Below, in pieces: positions 34,119-42,896 of a stretch of 64,000 nucleotides of DNA. Position numbers and translations under genes: made by a program. The stretch spans positions 1,488,001 through 1,552,000 of the forward strand of contig NZ_CP170448.1 in the NCBI RefSeq assembly GCF_042466685.1, read 5' to 3'. The notes under the pieces were generated by a model. The model saw only the letters and a program-made list of their open reading frames with translations, did no database searches and was not told the origin of the DNA. Every line of letters starts with the position of its first letter. Position 1 is the first letter of the stretch. The stretch comes from Vreelandella sp042466685. Its GTDB lineage: Bacteria > Pseudomonadota > Gammaproteobacteria > Pseudomonadales > Halomonadaceae.

Positions 34119-34898
34119 CTATGGCGCTTCGCTGCCCATCATGTCGATTAGTCGCTCATCACTGGGCATACCCTGAATGCGGTCGAGGCGCACGTTCCCG
34201 TTCTCTGTTTCCCGCTGAAAAACCGAGGTGGGGGTGGCATACAGCCCTAACTCCTCGAACAGCTGGTTATTGGTATACACCTGTTCTTCAATTTCCCTTG
34301 GTTGGGCGCTGGCTTCGATTTCCTGCTGGCCACTTTCATGGGCATGCAGCGTCGCTGCCGGGTCGTCGGCTCCGAGCATGGCGGCTGCTTTTCCAGGGCT
34401 GTCGGGAGCTAAAATACCGACCATGATATGACGTAGCTGCGCCTCACCTGCTTCCACCCAGGGACGAACGGCTTGCCACAGCTCGCGGCAGTAGGGGCAG
34501 TTGGCGTCCGTGAAGGTGTAAATCACCCGCGGAGCGTCAACGTTGCCATCTTGAATCCAGTGGCTTTCGCTTAATAGCTGCCAGGTTTGTGCCTCTAGCG
34601 GTGCCCGTACATGCTCATCCAACTGCGCTTCAGTAAGGTCATTACCCTCGCTATCCATTAGCGTGCCCACCACGGCGTGCTCGCCATCTGGCGTCAGGTA
34701 AATCGCCATGTCCTGGCCCTGCACGCTGGCGCCGTAGCCGCGCAACCCGCCGGGGGCATCGAATTGACCATGAATCTCCAAGCCTTGGTCGGCGAGTGCC
34801 TGAATAGGAGCGGGGAGCTCGTCGGCAATGCTCGCAGAGGTGCCCATCAATCCTGCCAGTAACAAAAAGCCGCTAATGGTGTTTCGGGTTAATTGCAT
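34119..34898 (-). CDS. dsbG: DsbG-type thiol:disulfide interchange protein
   Basis: 259 residues, periplasmic (signal peptide up to ADEL). A dimerisation domain precedes the thioredoxin fold with CPYC (134-137) and the cis-Pro loop ATPTSV. The DsbC/DsbG family isomerises or protects protein thiols; I choose DsbG because of the length and TDANCPYCREL. The start ATG at 34898 has AGGAC upstream. It stands next to TsdBA and an extracytoplasmic TlpA-like protein, so it may keep cysteines of these redox proteins reduced. That is inference. Confidence 0.8.
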   Translation of the reverse strand: MQLTRNTISGFLLLAGLMGTSASIADELPAPIQALADQGLEIHGQFDAPGGLRGYGASVQGQDMAIYLTPDGEHAVVGTLMDSEGNDLTEAQLDEHVRAPLEAQTWQLLSESHWIQDGNVDAPRVIYTFTDANCPYCRELWQAVRPWVEAGEAQLRHIMVGILAPDSPGKAAAMLGADDPAATLHAHESGQQEIEASAQPREIEEQVYTNNQLFEELGLYATPTSVFQRETENGNVRLDRIQGMPSDERLIDMMGSEAP

Positions 34899-34978
34899 TA
34901 CAACGTCCTGTTTTAATGAGATGGCGTTAGAAAAATGGTGTGGAAAAAGTAGCCGAAGGCGATTGATCAGAGTGCGGG

Positions 34979-35794
34979 TCAGCGCAAACGTTCTAACCCA
35001 CGCTGCAGCGTCGCGCTGGAAAGCTCGCCAAAGTGCGTATTCACCAGCTGCCCATTGGCATCATAAAAGAGCGTGGTTGGCATGGCGTGAACTCCGGTGG
35101 CTTGTCCAACCGCATTGCGGGGGTCAAGCCATACGTTGTCCAGTGAGAAGCCGTGTTCGCTCATAAACGCCTCAATGTGGGCAGGCGACTCCCCTTGATT
35201 AATGAAGATAAAGGTGATGTCGGTTGCATTAGTTTGCGCCTGTTCAAAAACCGGCATTTCGCGGATACACGGCGGGCACCAACTGGCCCATAGGTTGACT
35301 ACTATAGGTTGTTGGCTCTGTCGTGACATTTGCGGTAAATCGATGGCTTCACCTGCGCGAGTGGTCAGTGTGATATCCGGTAACGGGCGAGTTTGGCGTT
35401 CTATCAAGGTAGCGCTACCTGCGGCGAGCCCCCACACCAGGCCGCCGGTCAACAGTGCCCCCGTCAGTGGAAATCGCTGGCGTGGTGAGCGCCATAAAAC
35501 CCAACTGGCATATGCCAGGCCGATAACAATGCCGCCAACAATGTCAAAGCCGCCATCGCGAATATTCAGGCGCGAAACTAGGCCATCGTATTCGCTCCAG
35601 TAGCGCACTACGAAGACCATACGGGCGCCAATAAAAGCTATAAACAGCAGGGTAAATAGCGTATCGCTGACGGGCACCCTATGGCGCCGACCCAGCAGCG
35701 CACCGGCAAACAACGCTAATAAGAACGCCAAGCCGATCAAGAGTTGGTGGATACTAAAGCCCATTGGGCCTAGGGCGACACTCTGTTGCAACAT
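34979..35794 (-). CDS. Lgt-like membrane domain fused to a TlpA thioredoxin
   Basis: 271 residues. The first 125 residues form about four helices with GARMVFVVRYWSEY and RDGGFDIVGGIVIGLAYA, which are like the Lgt lipoprotein-transferase fold but without its full active site. Residues 140-271 are a TlpA/ResA-type thioredoxin domain with WASWCPPC (Cys 173 and 176) and the cis-Pro loop HAMPTTLF. The thioredoxin part should face the periplasm. No separate dsbD/ccdA gene is in the window, so the fused membrane domain might anchor or feed it with reductant. It precedes dsbG on the same strand with 80 bases between. Confidence 0.8.
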   Translation of the reverse strand: MLQQSVALGPMGFSIHQLLIGLAFLLALFAGALLGRRHRVPVSDTLFTLLFIAFIGARMVFVVRYWSEYDGLVSRLNIRDGGFDIVGGIVIGLAYASWVLWRSPRQRFPLTGALLTGGLVWGLAAGSATLIERQTRPLPDITLTTRAGEAIDLPQMSRQSQQPIVVNLWASWCPPCIREMPVFEQAQTNATDITFIFINQGESPAHIEAFMSEHGFSLDNVWLDPRNAVGQATGVHAMPTTLFYDANGQLVNTHFGELSSATLQRGLERLR

Positions 35795-35928
35795 AAGAAA
35801 AAATAACCCCTAAGATAATGCAGTGCTGACATTGTCGCAGCACGACATTATTTAGGGATTATGCGCGGTATATCTGGGGCGATATGTCGCAACTAACAGT
35901 TTTTGAAAATTGAGTCTTCTCAATGGTA

Positions 35929-37719
35929 TTAGCGATCGGCCACTAACCAGCGTACCGCATAGGGCGGTAGCGTACCTTCTGCGACCCAAGGGTTGCTGGG
36001 ATCCAGCCCTTGCCAAGCGTGTTTTTCCAGTGCCTGGGTCACCGCTTCTCCTACGTTTTCTAAAGGAAGTGGTAGATCGGTGACGTTGTACAGCGCCAAT
36101 AAACGGCGGCCATCATGGAGCGGGCCGCGCTCTACCGCCAACAGTTCCGGTGCTGAGACCACAACCCGCTGGGCGGCATTGGGGTGGAAGCAGGGCTCCT
36201 GACGGCGCTGGTCTAATAGCCGGTTTAAGGCGTGGAAAACATCGTGGGTCGGCGTTGAAGGGCTATCGAGCAGGAGGTCAAGCTCGCGACGCTGCCAGCG
36301 CCGGCGGTTGATCGAGCGCAGGCGCCCGCTGCGCTCAACGCCTTCCACATCATTGAGCGTGCCCGTCAGGGTGTGAATATACAGCGCGGGTATACCCTGT
36401 AAGCTGAGCATAATCGCTTGGCTGCATAGGAATCGGGCGATCTGCCACGGGTCGGGGCCGCGGCGGGTGCCGCGCATGGCCTCAAACCAGGTAATATTGA
36501 TTTCGTAAGGCGTGTCGCTGCCATCCGGGTTGCTGCGCATGCTGACAAAACCGCCAAACTTGTGCATCAGTTCCAACAGTGCATCTCGCTCGTGGTCAGG
36601 CAGTAAGCCTTCCAGGGGGCGTACGCCAATGCCGTCGTGACTGGCGGTAAAGTTGAGGTAGGTGCAGTGGTCGGGCAAAACGGGAAGGCTGGCAAGCCAG
36701 GTTTGCAGGGTGCTCGCTTCACCACGAGTGAGGGTATGCAACAGCAGAGGGGGCAGAGCAAATTGATACACCATATGGGCTTCGTCGGGCGCCCCCTCGG
36801 GCAGCCGATTTAAACCAAAATAACTGATGTTTTCCTGGTGTGGCACATTGGTTTCGGTGATCAGCAGGGTGCCGGGTGCCACGTGATCCACAATCGCCCG
36901 CAGCAGCCGCACCACGGTGTGGGTCTCTGGCAGGTGAATGCAGGCGGTGCCTAGTTTCTTCCATAGAAAGGCCACCGCATCCAAGCGCACAATCCGCGTC
37001 CCCTGCTCCAGGTAGAACAGTAAAATACCCACGAACTCCAGCAGCACATCAGGATTTTCAAAGTTCAGGTCAAGCTGGTCTTCGGAGAACGTTGCCCACA
37101 GGTAGCGGGTACCGCGACGAGTGGATATAGGGACTAACAAGGGACTACTGCGCGGACGTACCACTTGAGATACATCGGTATCTGGATCGACTTCGATAAA
37201 GTAGTCGCGGCCAGGCAGGCTGCCGCTCAGGTAGTCCACAAACCAAAGAGACTCCCGTGAAACGTGGTTGAGCACCAGGTCGGCCATTAAGTCGTAATGG
37301 CTGGCCAGTTCTCGGATATGCGACCAGTCGCCAAGGTCGGGGTTAACTTCCCGGTAGTGGATGACCGAGAAACCGTCGTCACTGCTCCAGGGGAAGAAGG
37401 GCAGTACGTGTACGCCGCTGATACGATCACCTAACCGCTGCTGAAGAAAATCGCTAAGTACGGCCAGCGGCGGCACACTATCTTCGATAATGGAGTCACC
37501 GTAGCTGATCACCCACTGGTCTTTTTCGCTCCAGGAAGGTGCGTTATTAGCGTTGGCTCCTACGGTGTTGGATGAAAATGGGGCAAGCGACTGGAAATGC
37601 GCCAGGTGCTGGTTCAAGCGGCGCTGTACTTCGCTTGCCCGGGGCCCGTAAAGGTGGGTGAGGTAGTCATGAACGGTATTTGAAAATTTGTCGTGAACGG
37701 TCTGCTCAAAGCGGGGCAT
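35929..37719 (-). CDS. GH13_18 sugar phosphorylase (possible glucosylglycerate phosphorylase)
   Basis: 596 residues. The (beta/alpha)8 barrel has the nucleophile in RIVRLDAVAFLWK, the acid/base Glu in LLITETNVPH and the third acid in TASHDGIGVRP, together with YGDSI...PFFPWSSDDGFSVIHY. This is the sucrose-phosphorylase-like family GH13_18, which also includes glucosylglycerate phosphorylase and sucrose-6-phosphate phosphorylase. Length and N-terminal region fit the glucosylglycerate branch better, and the window holds the glucosylglycerate synthesis genes. I chose the ATG at 37719 (GGAGT six bases upstream). It is divergent from nrdR. Sucrose as the substrate is the alternative. Confidence 0.8.
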   Translation of the reverse strand: MPRFEQTVHDKFSNTVHDYLTHLYGPRASEVQRRLNQHLAHFQSLAPFSSNTVGANANNAPSWSEKDQWVISYGDSIIEDSVPPLAVLSDFLQQRLGDRISGVHVLPFFPWSSDDGFSVIHYREVNPDLGDWSHIRELASHYDLMADLVLNHVSRESLWFVDYLSGSLPGRDYFIEVDPDTDVSQVVRPRSSPLLVPISTRRGTRYLWATFSEDQLDLNFENPDVLLEFVGILLFYLEQGTRIVRLDAVAFLWKKLGTACIHLPETHTVVRLLRAIVDHVAPGTLLITETNVPHQENISYFGLNRLPEGAPDEAHMVYQFALPPLLLHTLTRGEASTLQTWLASLPVLPDHCTYLNFTASHDGIGVRPLEGLLPDHERDALLELMHKFGGFVSMRSNPDGSDTPYEINITWFEAMRGTRRGPDPWQIARFLCSQAIMLSLQGIPALYIHTLTGTLNDVEGVERSGRLRSINRRRWQRRELDLLLDSPSTPTHDVFHALNRLLDQRRQEPCFHPNAAQRVVVSAPELLAVERGPLHDGRRLLALYNVTDLPLPLENVGEAVTQALEKHAWQGLDPSNPWVAEGTLPPYAVRWLVADR

Positions 37720-37929
37720 GGGTGACTCCTGATAAACAATCTGCCACAAACGCTGCAGCTTGTGTGCCAAATCGTTACAATACGAGTTGATACCGCGTTT
37801 AAACGCTAAGGTACATTAGCTTATGGCAGTGGGTACTGCTAAAACGCTATTAATAGCACACACATTGACAGGTTATAACACGCTAACTCGTGCGGCACGC
37901 TGACACGAGCTGACAACAGGTTGACCGCT

Positions 37930-38409
37930 ATGCATTGCCCTTTTTGTGGTGCAAACGATACTCGAGTGACCGATTCGCGGTTGGTCGCTGATGGTGACCA
38001 GGTGCGCCGTCGCCGCCAGTGTGCGAGCTGCCAAGAGCGCTTTACCACCTATGAAACCGCTGAATTAGTCATGCCGCGGGTGGTGAAGTCCGACGGCTCC
38101 CGTGAGAGCTTTAATGAAGCCAAGCTGCGGGCTGGTATGCTGCGCGCGTTGGAAAAGCGCCCGGTCAGCGCTGAAGCCATTGAGGCAGCGGTCGAGCGCA
38201 TTCGTCAAACCCTGCGTGCTCGAGGCGATCGTGAAATCAACGCTCGTGATATCGGCGAAGCGGTTATGCAAACGCTTAAGACTCTCGATCATGTGGCCTA
38301 TATCCGCTTCGCGTCGGTGTATCGCAAGTTCCAGGATCTGGATGAGTTTCGCGCAGAGATTGACCGGCTTTCCCAAGAGCCCTCAGACAAGAGCGTGCCG
38401 TCAAAATGA
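37930..38409 (+). CDS. nrdR: NrdR ribonucleotide-reductase repressor
   Basis: 159 residues. MHCPFCGANDTRVTDSR and RRQCASCQERFTTYE form the zinc ribbon; the rest is the ATP-cone. NrdR binds NrdR boxes upstream of nrd operons in response to dATP/ATP levels. The ATG at 37930 gives the usual MHCPFC start. It overlaps ribD by 4 bases, so it is the first gene of the nrdR-rib-nusB operon. Confidence 0.97.
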   Translation: MHCPFCGANDTRVTDSRLVADGDQVRRRRQCASCQERFTTYETAELVMPRVVKSDGSRESFNEAKLRAGMLRALEKRPVSAEAIEAAVERIRQTLRARGDREINARDIGEAVMQTLKTLDHVAYIRFASVYRKFQDLDEFRAEIDRLSQEPSDKSVPSK

Positions 38410-39581
38410 GCGGCAATTTTAGCCAAGCTGACCACCGCTACATGGCCCGGGCGCTGCAACTGGCGCAAAAGGGCTTATACACCACGGATCCTAACCCGCG
38501 TGTAGGCTGCGTCATTGTGCGCGATGAGGAGATAGTTGGCGAAGGCTTTCACCTGCGTGCCGGTGAACCTCATGCTGAGATCCACGCTTTAAACGCCGCA
38601 GGAGCGCGCGCCCAGGGGGGCACCGCCTACGTCACCCTGGAGCCCTGCTCTCACACTGGGCGCACCGGCCCCTGCGCAGTAGCGCTTCGAGAAGCTCGGG
38701 TCTCGCGGGTCGTCATGGCGATGATAGACCCAAACCCGCAGGTCAGCGGCCGAGGTATTCAGATACTCGAACAGGCCGGTATCGACGTCGCGGTGGGCTT
38801 GCTGGAAAGCGAAGCGCGCACGTTGAACCCCGGCTTTATTAAGCGCATGGCCCTGAAACGCCCCTTTGTGCGCCTGAAAATGGCGATGAGTTTGGATGGT
38901 CGTACCGCCATGGGGTCAGGGGAGTCCCAGTGGATCACCGGGCCTGAAGCGCGCACCCAAGTGCAGCGGTTACGGGCACGTTCCAGCGCAATATTGAGCG
39001 GCGTCGAGTCGCTGATCATGGACGACTCTCGGCTAACGATACGGGCAGAGCAGCTCCAGCTCGATAACGCTGACGACGTGATTCGCCGCCAGCCGTTGCG
39101 GGTGATTTTAGATACGCATTTGCGTTTACCCCTGGCGGCGGCCTGTTTACGCGAGCCGGGGCGTACGCTAGTGCTCACCACACCAGGCCATGCGGAAGAG
39201 AAGCGCCATCGGCTAACTCAGGCGGGTGCCGAAGTGCTGGTACTACCTGCCGGTAGCGATGGGCGGATCGATCTGGTCGCAATGCTCCAGTGGTTAGCCG
39301 AAAATGAGCAGGTTAACGAACTGTTAGTGGAAACCGGCGCGACCCTGGCGGGCGCTATGCTTGACGCGGCGCTGATTGATGAACTGCAGCTATTTGTTGC
39401 CCCCACGCTGTTAGGCGGTGAAGCGCGGCCGCTTTTTGCGCTGCCAGGCCTCTCACGTATGGCGGATCAACGGCGGTTAACCATTCACGATATGCGAGCG
39501 GTGGGGCGTGATTGGCGTATTATTGCTACCTCTCAGCCGATGAGTGCATCTGGCGCATTCAGCGAGAGCAAGGTACCCTGA
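38406..39581 (+). CDS. ribD: RibD, bifunctional riboflavin biosynthesis deaminase/reductase
   Basis: 391 residues. The N-terminal cytidine-deaminase-like domain shows PHAEIHAL (zinc His and proton-donor Glu) and TLEPCSHTGRTGPC (zinc Cys residues); the C-terminal reductase domain starts with RPFVRLKMAMSLDG and contains the NADPH-binding part. It carries out the second and third steps of the pyrimidine branch. It overlaps nrdR. The next gene in the usual order, riboflavin synthase alpha, is missing here, with only 124 bases before ribBA. Confidence 0.95.
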   Translation: MSGNFSQADHRYMARALQLAQKGLYTTDPNPRVGCVIVRDEEIVGEGFHLRAGEPHAEIHALNAAGARAQGGTAYVTLEPCSHTGRTGPCAVALREARVSRVVMAMIDPNPQVSGRGIQILEQAGIDVAVGLLESEARTLNPGFIKRMALKRPFVRLKMAMSLDGRTAMGSGESQWITGPEARTQVQRLRARSSAILSGVESLIMDDSRLTIRAEQLQLDNADDVIRRQPLRVILDTHLRLPLAAACLREPGRTLVLTTPGHAEEKRHRLTQAGAEVLVLPAGSDGRIDLVAMLQWLAENEQVNELLVETGATLAGAMLDAALIDELQLFVAPTLLGGEARPLFALPGLSRMADQRRLTIHDMRAVGRDWRIIATSQPMSASGAFSESKVP

Positions 39582-39629
39582 CGCGCAAAACCGTGACTAA
39601 CTGACGCGACCTTTTTCGTGAAAAATGTC

Positions 39630-39690
39630 ACGAAAACCGTTCGTGATAAACGTTCGTGACAACTGCTTGTGACAACCGCTTGCAAAAACA
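39630..39690 (+). repeat. degenerate direct repeats with GTTCGTGA/GCTTGTGA cores before ribBA
   Basis: In the 124-base gap the motif (C)GTTCGTGA / CGTTCGTGACA / GCTTGTGACAACC / GCTTGC recurs four times at about 13-16-base spacing, after a hairpin with TTTTTCGTGAAAAA. It is not an FMN riboswitch: the conserved RFN sequence is missing. Confidence 0.5.
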
Positions 39691-39705
39691 TAAATTGGAG
39701 ACTCC

Positions 39706-40872
39706 ATGGCGCACCCCACCTCTAGAGGCTTAGCCCCTATCGCCGAGCTGGTGGACGATATCCGCCAGGGCAAAATGGTGATTCTCATGGATGACGAGGA
39801 TCGCGAAAATGAAGGTGATATCATCATGGCCGCCGAAAAGGTGCAGGCCGAACATATCAACTTTATGGCCCGTTTCGCCCGTGGTTTGATCTGTATGCCG
39901 ATGACCCGCGCCCGCTGCGAGCAGCTTAATTTGCCGCTGATGGTGCGCGATAACGGCTCCGGTTTTGGTACCAAATTTACGCTTTCGATTGAGGCAACCG
40001 AAGGGGTTACGACCGGCATTTCCGCAGCAGATCGAGCGCGCACAGTACAGGCAGCGGTAGCGCCCCATGCAAAGCCCTCCGATATCGTTCAGCCAGGGCA
40101 TATCTTTCCGTTGATGGCTGAGCCGGGTGGCGTGCTGCGCCGTGCTGGTCACACTGAAGCGGCTTGCGACCTGGCTGCATTGGCAGGCTGTGACCCTAGC
40201 GGTGTGATCTGCGAAATCATGAACGATGATGGCAGCATGGCGCGTCGTCCGGAACTGGAAGCTTTTGCCCAGGAGCACGGCATTAAAATCGGCACCATCG
40301 CGGATCTGATCCACTACCGTATCGTCAATGAGCAAACCATCGATCATCTGGAAGCGTCAACGGTAATGACCTCCCATGGCGAGCTCACACTACATGTTTT
40401 CCGTGATCGTATTCAGGGCGCTCATCATTTGGCGCTGGTCAATGGCCAGCCAACTCCAGAGCAGGCTACCACGGTGCGCGTGCATCTTAGCGATACGCTG
40501 CGTGATGTGATGGGCTTAATGAAAGACGAGCAGTGCCGCTGGGATGCTCACCGCGCGCTGGAAGAGATTGCCGGTGCCGCGCCTGGTGTGTTTGTGTTGA
40601 TCGACGACGGACGCCCGCATCAGGATTTAAAAGATCAGCTAGATATCTTTTTGGATCGCGTGCGTCAGCCGCGTACCAGCGATTCCGACGGCGCCGGTAA
40701 CTACTTAACCATCGGCACCGGTTCGCAGATTCTGCGCTATTTAGGCGTGGGTAAAATGCGCTTACTGAGTTCACCGTGGAAGTTCTCCGCGCTGTCCGGC
40801 TTTGACCTTGAAGTCGTCGAACGCCTGGGGCCTAACGACGCGGCGTATGAGCCAACTTCTCCGCAAGACTAA
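39706..40872 (+). CDS. ribBA: RibB (DHBP synthase) fused to a degenerate RibA domain
   Basis: 388 residues. Residues 1-210 are RibB, with MDDEDRENEGDIIMAAE (metal-binding acidic residues) and the loop PGGVLRRAGHTEAA, making 3,4-dihydroxy-2-butanone-4-phosphate from ribulose-5-phosphate. Residues 215-388 have the GTP cyclohydrolase II fold but not its zinc motif: where RVHSECLTGD would be expected I read RVHLSDTLRDVMG, and no CDC follows. So the second domain is probably inactive and a separate ribA must act elsewhere. GGAG lies five bases before the ATG. Confidence 0.92.
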   Translation: MAHPTSRGLAPIAELVDDIRQGKMVILMDDEDRENEGDIIMAAEKVQAEHINFMARFARGLICMPMTRARCEQLNLPLMVRDNGSGFGTKFTLSIEATEGVTTGISAADRARTVQAAVAPHAKPSDIVQPGHIFPLMAEPGGVLRRAGHTEAACDLAALAGCDPSGVICEIMNDDGSMARRPELEAFAQEHGIKIGTIADLIHYRIVNEQTIDHLEASTVMTSHGELTLHVFRDRIQGAHHLALVNGQPTPEQATTVRVHLSDTLRDVMGLMKDEQCRWDAHRALEEIAGAAPGVFVLIDDGRPHQDLKDQLDIFLDRVRQPRTSDSDGAGNYLTIGTGSQILRYLGVGKMRLLSSPWKFSALSGFDLEVVERLGPNDAAYEPTSPQD

Positions 40873-40890
40873 TTTAGCAGGAATAAATTG

Positions 40891-41379
40891 ATGCACTCCC
40901 TCACTCAAGTTGAAGGTACTTTTGTTGACGTCGATGGCCACTATGTCATTGTGGTCGGTCGTTTTAACCATCACGTGGTGGATAGCCTGGTAGAGGGCGC
41001 CGTCGACAGCTTGACCCGCCACGGCGTCGATGCCGAGCATATTCACATTGTTCACGTGCCAGGTGCCTGGGAACTGCCGTTAGCGGTGAAGCGCGTGCTG
41101 AAGGTGATGAAACCCGATGCAGTGATTGCCCTGGGCGCGGTCATCCGCGGCGGAACGCCTCACTTTGAATACGTAGCAGGTGGCTGCAATACGGCGATCA
41201 ATCATTTACAGCTTGAGTTTGATACCCCGGTAGCTAACGGCGTATTAACCGTTGAGAGCATCGAACAAGCGATTGAGCGTGCGGGCACCAAAGCTGGCAA
41301 CAAAGGCACCGAAGCGGCCATGGCGGCCATGGAAATGGTCTCTCTGCTTCGCGCGCTGCCGTCAGGAGATACCCAATGA
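40891..41379 (+). CDS. ribH: Lumazine synthase
   Basis: 162 residues. VVVGRFNHHVVDSLVEGA, VPGAWELPLA and IALGAVIRGGTPHFEYVAGG are the substrate-binding blocks of 6,7-dimethyl-8-ribityllumazine synthase. ATG at 40891 with AGGA eight bases upstream; a TTG one codon earlier is less likely. It overlaps nusB by 4 bases. Confidence 0.95.
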   Translation: MHSLTQVEGTFVDVDGHYVIVVGRFNHHVVDSLVEGAVDSLTRHGVDAEHIHIVHVPGAWELPLAVKRVLKVMKPDAVIALGAVIRGGTPHFEYVAGGCNTAINHLQLEFDTPVANGVLTVESIEQAIERAGTKAGNKGTEAAMAAMEMVSLLRALPSGDTQ

Positions 41380-41870
41380 GCGAGCGTAAACCCTCTGCTG
41401 CTCAGCAGGGCCGCCACGCGGCGCGCGAGTTAACCGTGCAGGGGCTTTATCAGTGGCAGATGACGGGTAAGTCCATCACCACCATTGAAGCCGAGTTTCG
41501 TAGCCAAGTGGCTGACGATGACCTGGAAGATCATGAAAACTGGGTAAAGGTAATGGAGATCGCCGATAAGGCGCTGTTTCACGAACTCCTCCACAATACC
41601 GTGCGTTTCAAGGCGGAGTTGGATCGTGAAATCTCTCCCCTGCTAGACCGCCGTCTGGAAGATCTCGATGCGGTCGAGCTGGCCATTTTGCGGTTAGGCG
41701 CTTATGAGCTTTCCCGCCGCATGGAAGTACCCTATCGTGTAGTGATTAACGAAGGCGTTGAGCTGGCTAAGTCATTTGGCGCCACCGACGGCCATAAATA
41801 CGTGAACGGCATTCTCGACAAGCTGGCGATACGCTTGCGTAGTGCCGAGGTCAGCGCTCGTCGTCTCTGA
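41376..41870 (+). CDS. nusB: NusB antitermination factor
   Basis: 164 residues, all-alpha. ARELTVQGLYQWQMTG at the start and the C-terminal RVVINEGVELAKSFGATDGHKYVNGILDKLA are the RNA-binding and family-diagnostic parts. It works with NusE and boxA RNA in rRNA antitermination. GGAG precedes the ATG, which overlaps the ribH stop. Confidence 0.95.
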   Translation: MSERKPSAAQQGRHAARELTVQGLYQWQMTGKSITTIEAEFRSQVADDDLEDHENWVKVMEIADKALFHELLHNTVRFKAELDREISPLLDRRLEDLDAVELAILRLGAYELSRRMEVPYRVVINEGVELAKSFGATDGHKYVNGILDKLAIRLRSAEVSARRL

Positions 41871-41906
41871 ACGCGAGCGGTATGACAATGCGTTTAAGGG
41901 GCCTTT

Positions 41907-42896
41907 GTGCTTGCCGAATTTGATTTGATTCGACGCTATTTTATGTCGTCGCAGGAGGCGTCGACCGCGTCAAATGGCGTCACACTAGGATGTGGAGACG
42001 ATGCCACGCTGCTGCTACCGCAAGCAGGCCAACAGCTGTCTGTGAGCGTTGATACCTCGGTAGTGGATGTACACTTTCCCCGCGAAGCCCCGGCATTTGC
42101 GGTAGGTCACCGTGCCTTGGCCGTTGCGCTGAGCGATTTGGCTGCCATGGGGGCGACGTCACGCTGGTGTTTAATGGCGTTGACCCTGGATCAGCGCCAA
42201 TTTGCCGATGACGAAGCTGCCCATGCTTGGCTGGCAGACTATGCGCGTGGCTTTCATGCCCTTAGCCAGCAGCACGCCACAACGCTGGTAGGGGGCGATG
42301 TCACGTCTGGTGCGCTCTCCATAGGTGTTACCGTCATGGGCGAAGTGCCGGTAGGCGAAGCCCTGACCCGTGGCGGTGCCCAGGCAGGCGATGTGATCGC
42401 GGTAACCGGTGCGCTCGGTGGCGGGGCTGGTGGGCTGGCGCTTTGGCAGCAGGGCGAGCGCGATCTGGCGCATCCGCTGCTAAGTCGCTATCTATTGCCA
42501 CAGCCTCGCTTAGCGGCGGGCTTGGCATTGCGTGGTTTAGCCACCGCTGCGCTGGATATTTCCGATGGGCTACTGGCTGACTTGGCGCATATTCGCGACG
42601 CCTCGCAGGTGGGAGCCGTCATCGCGTTAGACGCCTTACCCCTGGCCGATGCGCTGGAAAGCTCCCTAGGCCGGGAAGCTGCGCTAAAGGCGGCACTTTC
42701 CGGTGGGGATGATTACGAATTACTGGTTACCCTCGGCGCTGACGATGTCGCAGAGGCGCAACAGCGTTTAGCGCCATTGGGTCTCTCGCTAACCGTCATC
42801 GGCCACTGTTGTGAAGCACTAGGTGTTAGTGCCTCTGACCAGAGTGACCTCAGTGACTACGCCGGTTGGCAGCATTTTAGTGGGGAAGCGCCATGA
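41907..42896 (+). CDS. thiL: Thiamine-monophosphate kinase
   Basis: 329 residues. LAEFDLIRRYF at the start, GCGDDATLL, SVDTSVVDVHF, GGDVTSGAL and TALDISDGLLADLAHI are the ATP/Mg-binding motifs of the PurM/ThiL fold. It phosphorylates thiamine phosphate to the diphosphate. The start is GTG at 41907. It overlaps pgpA by 4 bases. Confidence 0.95.
   Translation: MLAEFDLIRRYFMSSQEASTASNGVTLGCGDDATLLLPQAGQQLSVSVDTSVVDVHFPREAPAFAVGHRALAVALSDLAAMGATSRWCLMALTLDQRQFADDEAAHAWLADYARGFHALSQQHATTLVGGDVTSGALSIGVTVMGEVPVGEALTRGGAQAGDVIAVTGALGGGAGGLALWQQGERDLAHPLLSRYLLPQPRLAAGLALRGLATAALDISDGLLADLAHIRDASQVGAVIALDALPLADALESSLGREAALKAALSGGDDYELLVTLGADDVAEAQQRLAPLGLSLTVIGHCCEALGVSASDQSDLSDYAGWQHFSGEAP

Noticed and set aside
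39582..39705. FMN riboswitch before ribBA
   Set aside because: The gap is only 124 bases and lacks the conserved RFN core; only simple repeats are seen.
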